Source: Candidatus Levyibacteriota bacterium | GTDB lineage: Bacteria > Patescibacteriota > Microgenomatia > Levybacterales > UBA12049 | NCBI GenBank assembly: GCA_030651475.1 | Contig: JAUSEW010000027.1 | Span: 1-41,552 of the forward strand | Direction: 5' to 3' | Length of the DNA stretch: 41,552 nucleotides | Shown: positions 40,882-41,552 of the stretch, one piece after another | Position numbering within the stretch: position 1 is the stretch's first letter | Layout: each line of letters starts with the position of its first letter | The notes under the pieces: model-generated | The model's database searches: none | Seen by the model: only the letters and a program-made list of their open reading frames with translations | Told to the model about the DNA's origin: nothing | Translations under genes and position numbers: made by a program

Positions 40882-41552
40882 TTGTTATATTTTCCATTAT
40901 CGCTGGTTTTTCACTTATCCATAGGGGATTACCCCCTACTCATGATGGAGAATATCATATTATAAGATTTTATGAGTTTGATAAAGCTTTAAAGGATGGT
41001 AATTGGTATCCTCGTTGGGCGCCGGATTTAAATAACGGATATGGAGTGCCGCTTTTTAATTACGTTTATCCTTTGCCAAACTACATTGCTTCCTTTTCTC
41101 ACATTTTTGGTATAAGTTTCATAGATGCTTTTAAGCTTGAGATGTTTTTTGCTTTTATAATTGGGGGAATATTTTTTTATCTTTGGAGCAAGGAGTTTTG
41201 GGGTACATTGGGAGGCATAGTATCTTCAATATTTTATTCGTTTTCTCCTTACCATTTCGTAGATGTATATATAAGGGGTTCCGTAGGAGAGGTATGGGCG
41301 CTTGCTTTTTTCCCGGCCTTTCTATGGTCGATTACAAAATTCTTTAGAGAAAGACGAAATAAATATATTGCAATTTCAAGTATATTTTTGGCTTTGATTA
41401 TATTTTCTCATAATATCTTAGCTTTAATGTTTTTTGCTTTTTCTACTTCTTACATTATTCTCCTAATAGGTATAAATAAAAATCGTAAATACTTAATACT
41501 TAATACTTTCTACATAATACTAATTGGACTTGGATTATCGTCAATATTTTGG
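40851..41552 (+). CDS. PTPS-related membrane protein, probable GT-C enzyme (3' end beyond window)
   Basis: An open frame of 234 codons runs off the window end without a stop. It starts at the ATG at 40851, overlapping the upstream gene by 31 bases. Family marks: THDGEYH (30-36), RW (55-56), NNGYGVPLFNY (61-71), IRGSVGE and SHN, then the loop and GLGLSSIFW where the window stops. About seven helices are present, so roughly half of a 500-550-residue protein. A heptamer array (41490-41517) encodes the loop before the last helix, as in three paralogues. The C-terminal PGW domain, if any, is outside. Confidence 0.8.
   Translation, partial: MAKKFFPILLVVIFSIIAGFSLIHRGLPPTHDGEYHIIRFYEFDKALKDGNWYPRWAPDLNNGYGVPLFNYVYPLPNYIASFSHIFGISFIDAFKLEMFFAFIIGGIFFYLWSKEFWGTLGGIVSSIFYSFSPYHFVDVYIRGSVGEVWALAFFPAFLWSITKFFRERRNKYIAISSIFLALIIFSHNILALMFFAFSTSYIILLIGINKNRKYLILNTFYIILIGLGLSSIFW
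41490..41517 (+). repeat. In-gene heptamer array, TACTTAA type
   Basis: Units TACTTAA, TACTTAA, TACTTTC, TACATAA in register, inside the partial PTPS-related gene. Same loop as the arrays at 9912, 11590 and 36437. Confidence 0.82.

Noticed and set aside
153-41552. Recoded UGA (Gly or Trp) as in Absconditabacteria, Gracilibacteria or mycoplasmas
   Set aside because: Many genes end in TGA at positions fitting family lengths, with ATGA overlaps into the next gene; no in-frame TGA is needed anywhere.

Overview
This AT-rich window carries 32 protein genes and one tRNA, packed with almost no spacing. No stretch over 300 bases lacks a gene. UGA is used as an ordinary stop, often in ATGA start/stop overlaps, so the code is standard. 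The small DUF5652- and DUF5667-like proteins, short-repeat arrays inside genes, and very large sets of polytopic glycosyltransferases point to a candidate-phyla-radiation (Patescibacteria) bacterium, most likely Microgenomates-like. That placement is inference: no phylogenetic marker other than a tRNA is present.

Layout. A tRNA-Glu (minus strand) lies at the left edge, back to back with the promoter of a plus-strand gene train from 153 to 19525. That train holds a polyprenyl-phosphate hexosyltransferase (GT2), an MptA/B-like GT-C enzyme, a GT39-like enzyme, two 'PTPS-related' membrane proteins alternating with YfhO and ArnT-like proteins, a third PTPS-related protein, then a polymer-assembly block (GT2, Wzx-type flippase, three more GT2) and a second YfhO. 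A small DUF5652 gene on the minus strand (19522-19761) ends the train. A divergent promoter pair then starts a second plus-strand train (19825-29235): GT4, third YfhO, two GT2, and three GT-C enzymes. One GT39-like gene is inverted (29255-30799). A third plus-strand train (30856 to the window end) opens with three tandem ArnT-like paralogues, followed by a PTPS-related protein, a WaaE-like GT2, GalE, a DUF5667-like secreted protein, a second MptA/B-like enzyme and a PTPS-related protein cut by the window end.

How the genes may work together. Three GT2 enzymes look like polyprenyl-phosphate-sugar synthases (153, 12412, 24127). They would load sugars onto a lipid carrier at the cytoplasmic face. 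Nineteen polytopic GT-C-type or GT-C-like proteins (8 GT39/ArnT-like, 5 PTPS-related, 3 YfhO, 2 MptA/B-like, 1 GT87-like) would use such lipid-linked sugars on the outer face. Five other GT2 enzymes, one GT4, GalE and the flippase would build and export a lipid-linked glycan. The likely output is a complex, diversified cell-surface glycan or glycoprotein coat. Exact sugars and acceptors cannot be read from sequence.

Most unusual signals. (1) Seven-base repeat arrays of 4-5 units are embedded in coding sequence at equivalent loops of paralogous proteins: four of the five PTPS-related genes and all three WaaE-like GT2 genes. (2) Several promoters have the -10 box 6-7 bases before the start codon, which predicts leaderless mRNAs. 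(3) A divergent promoter pair appears to share one palindromic -35 box. (4) A GC-rich palindromic element is inserted in frame in one membrane glycosyltransferase.
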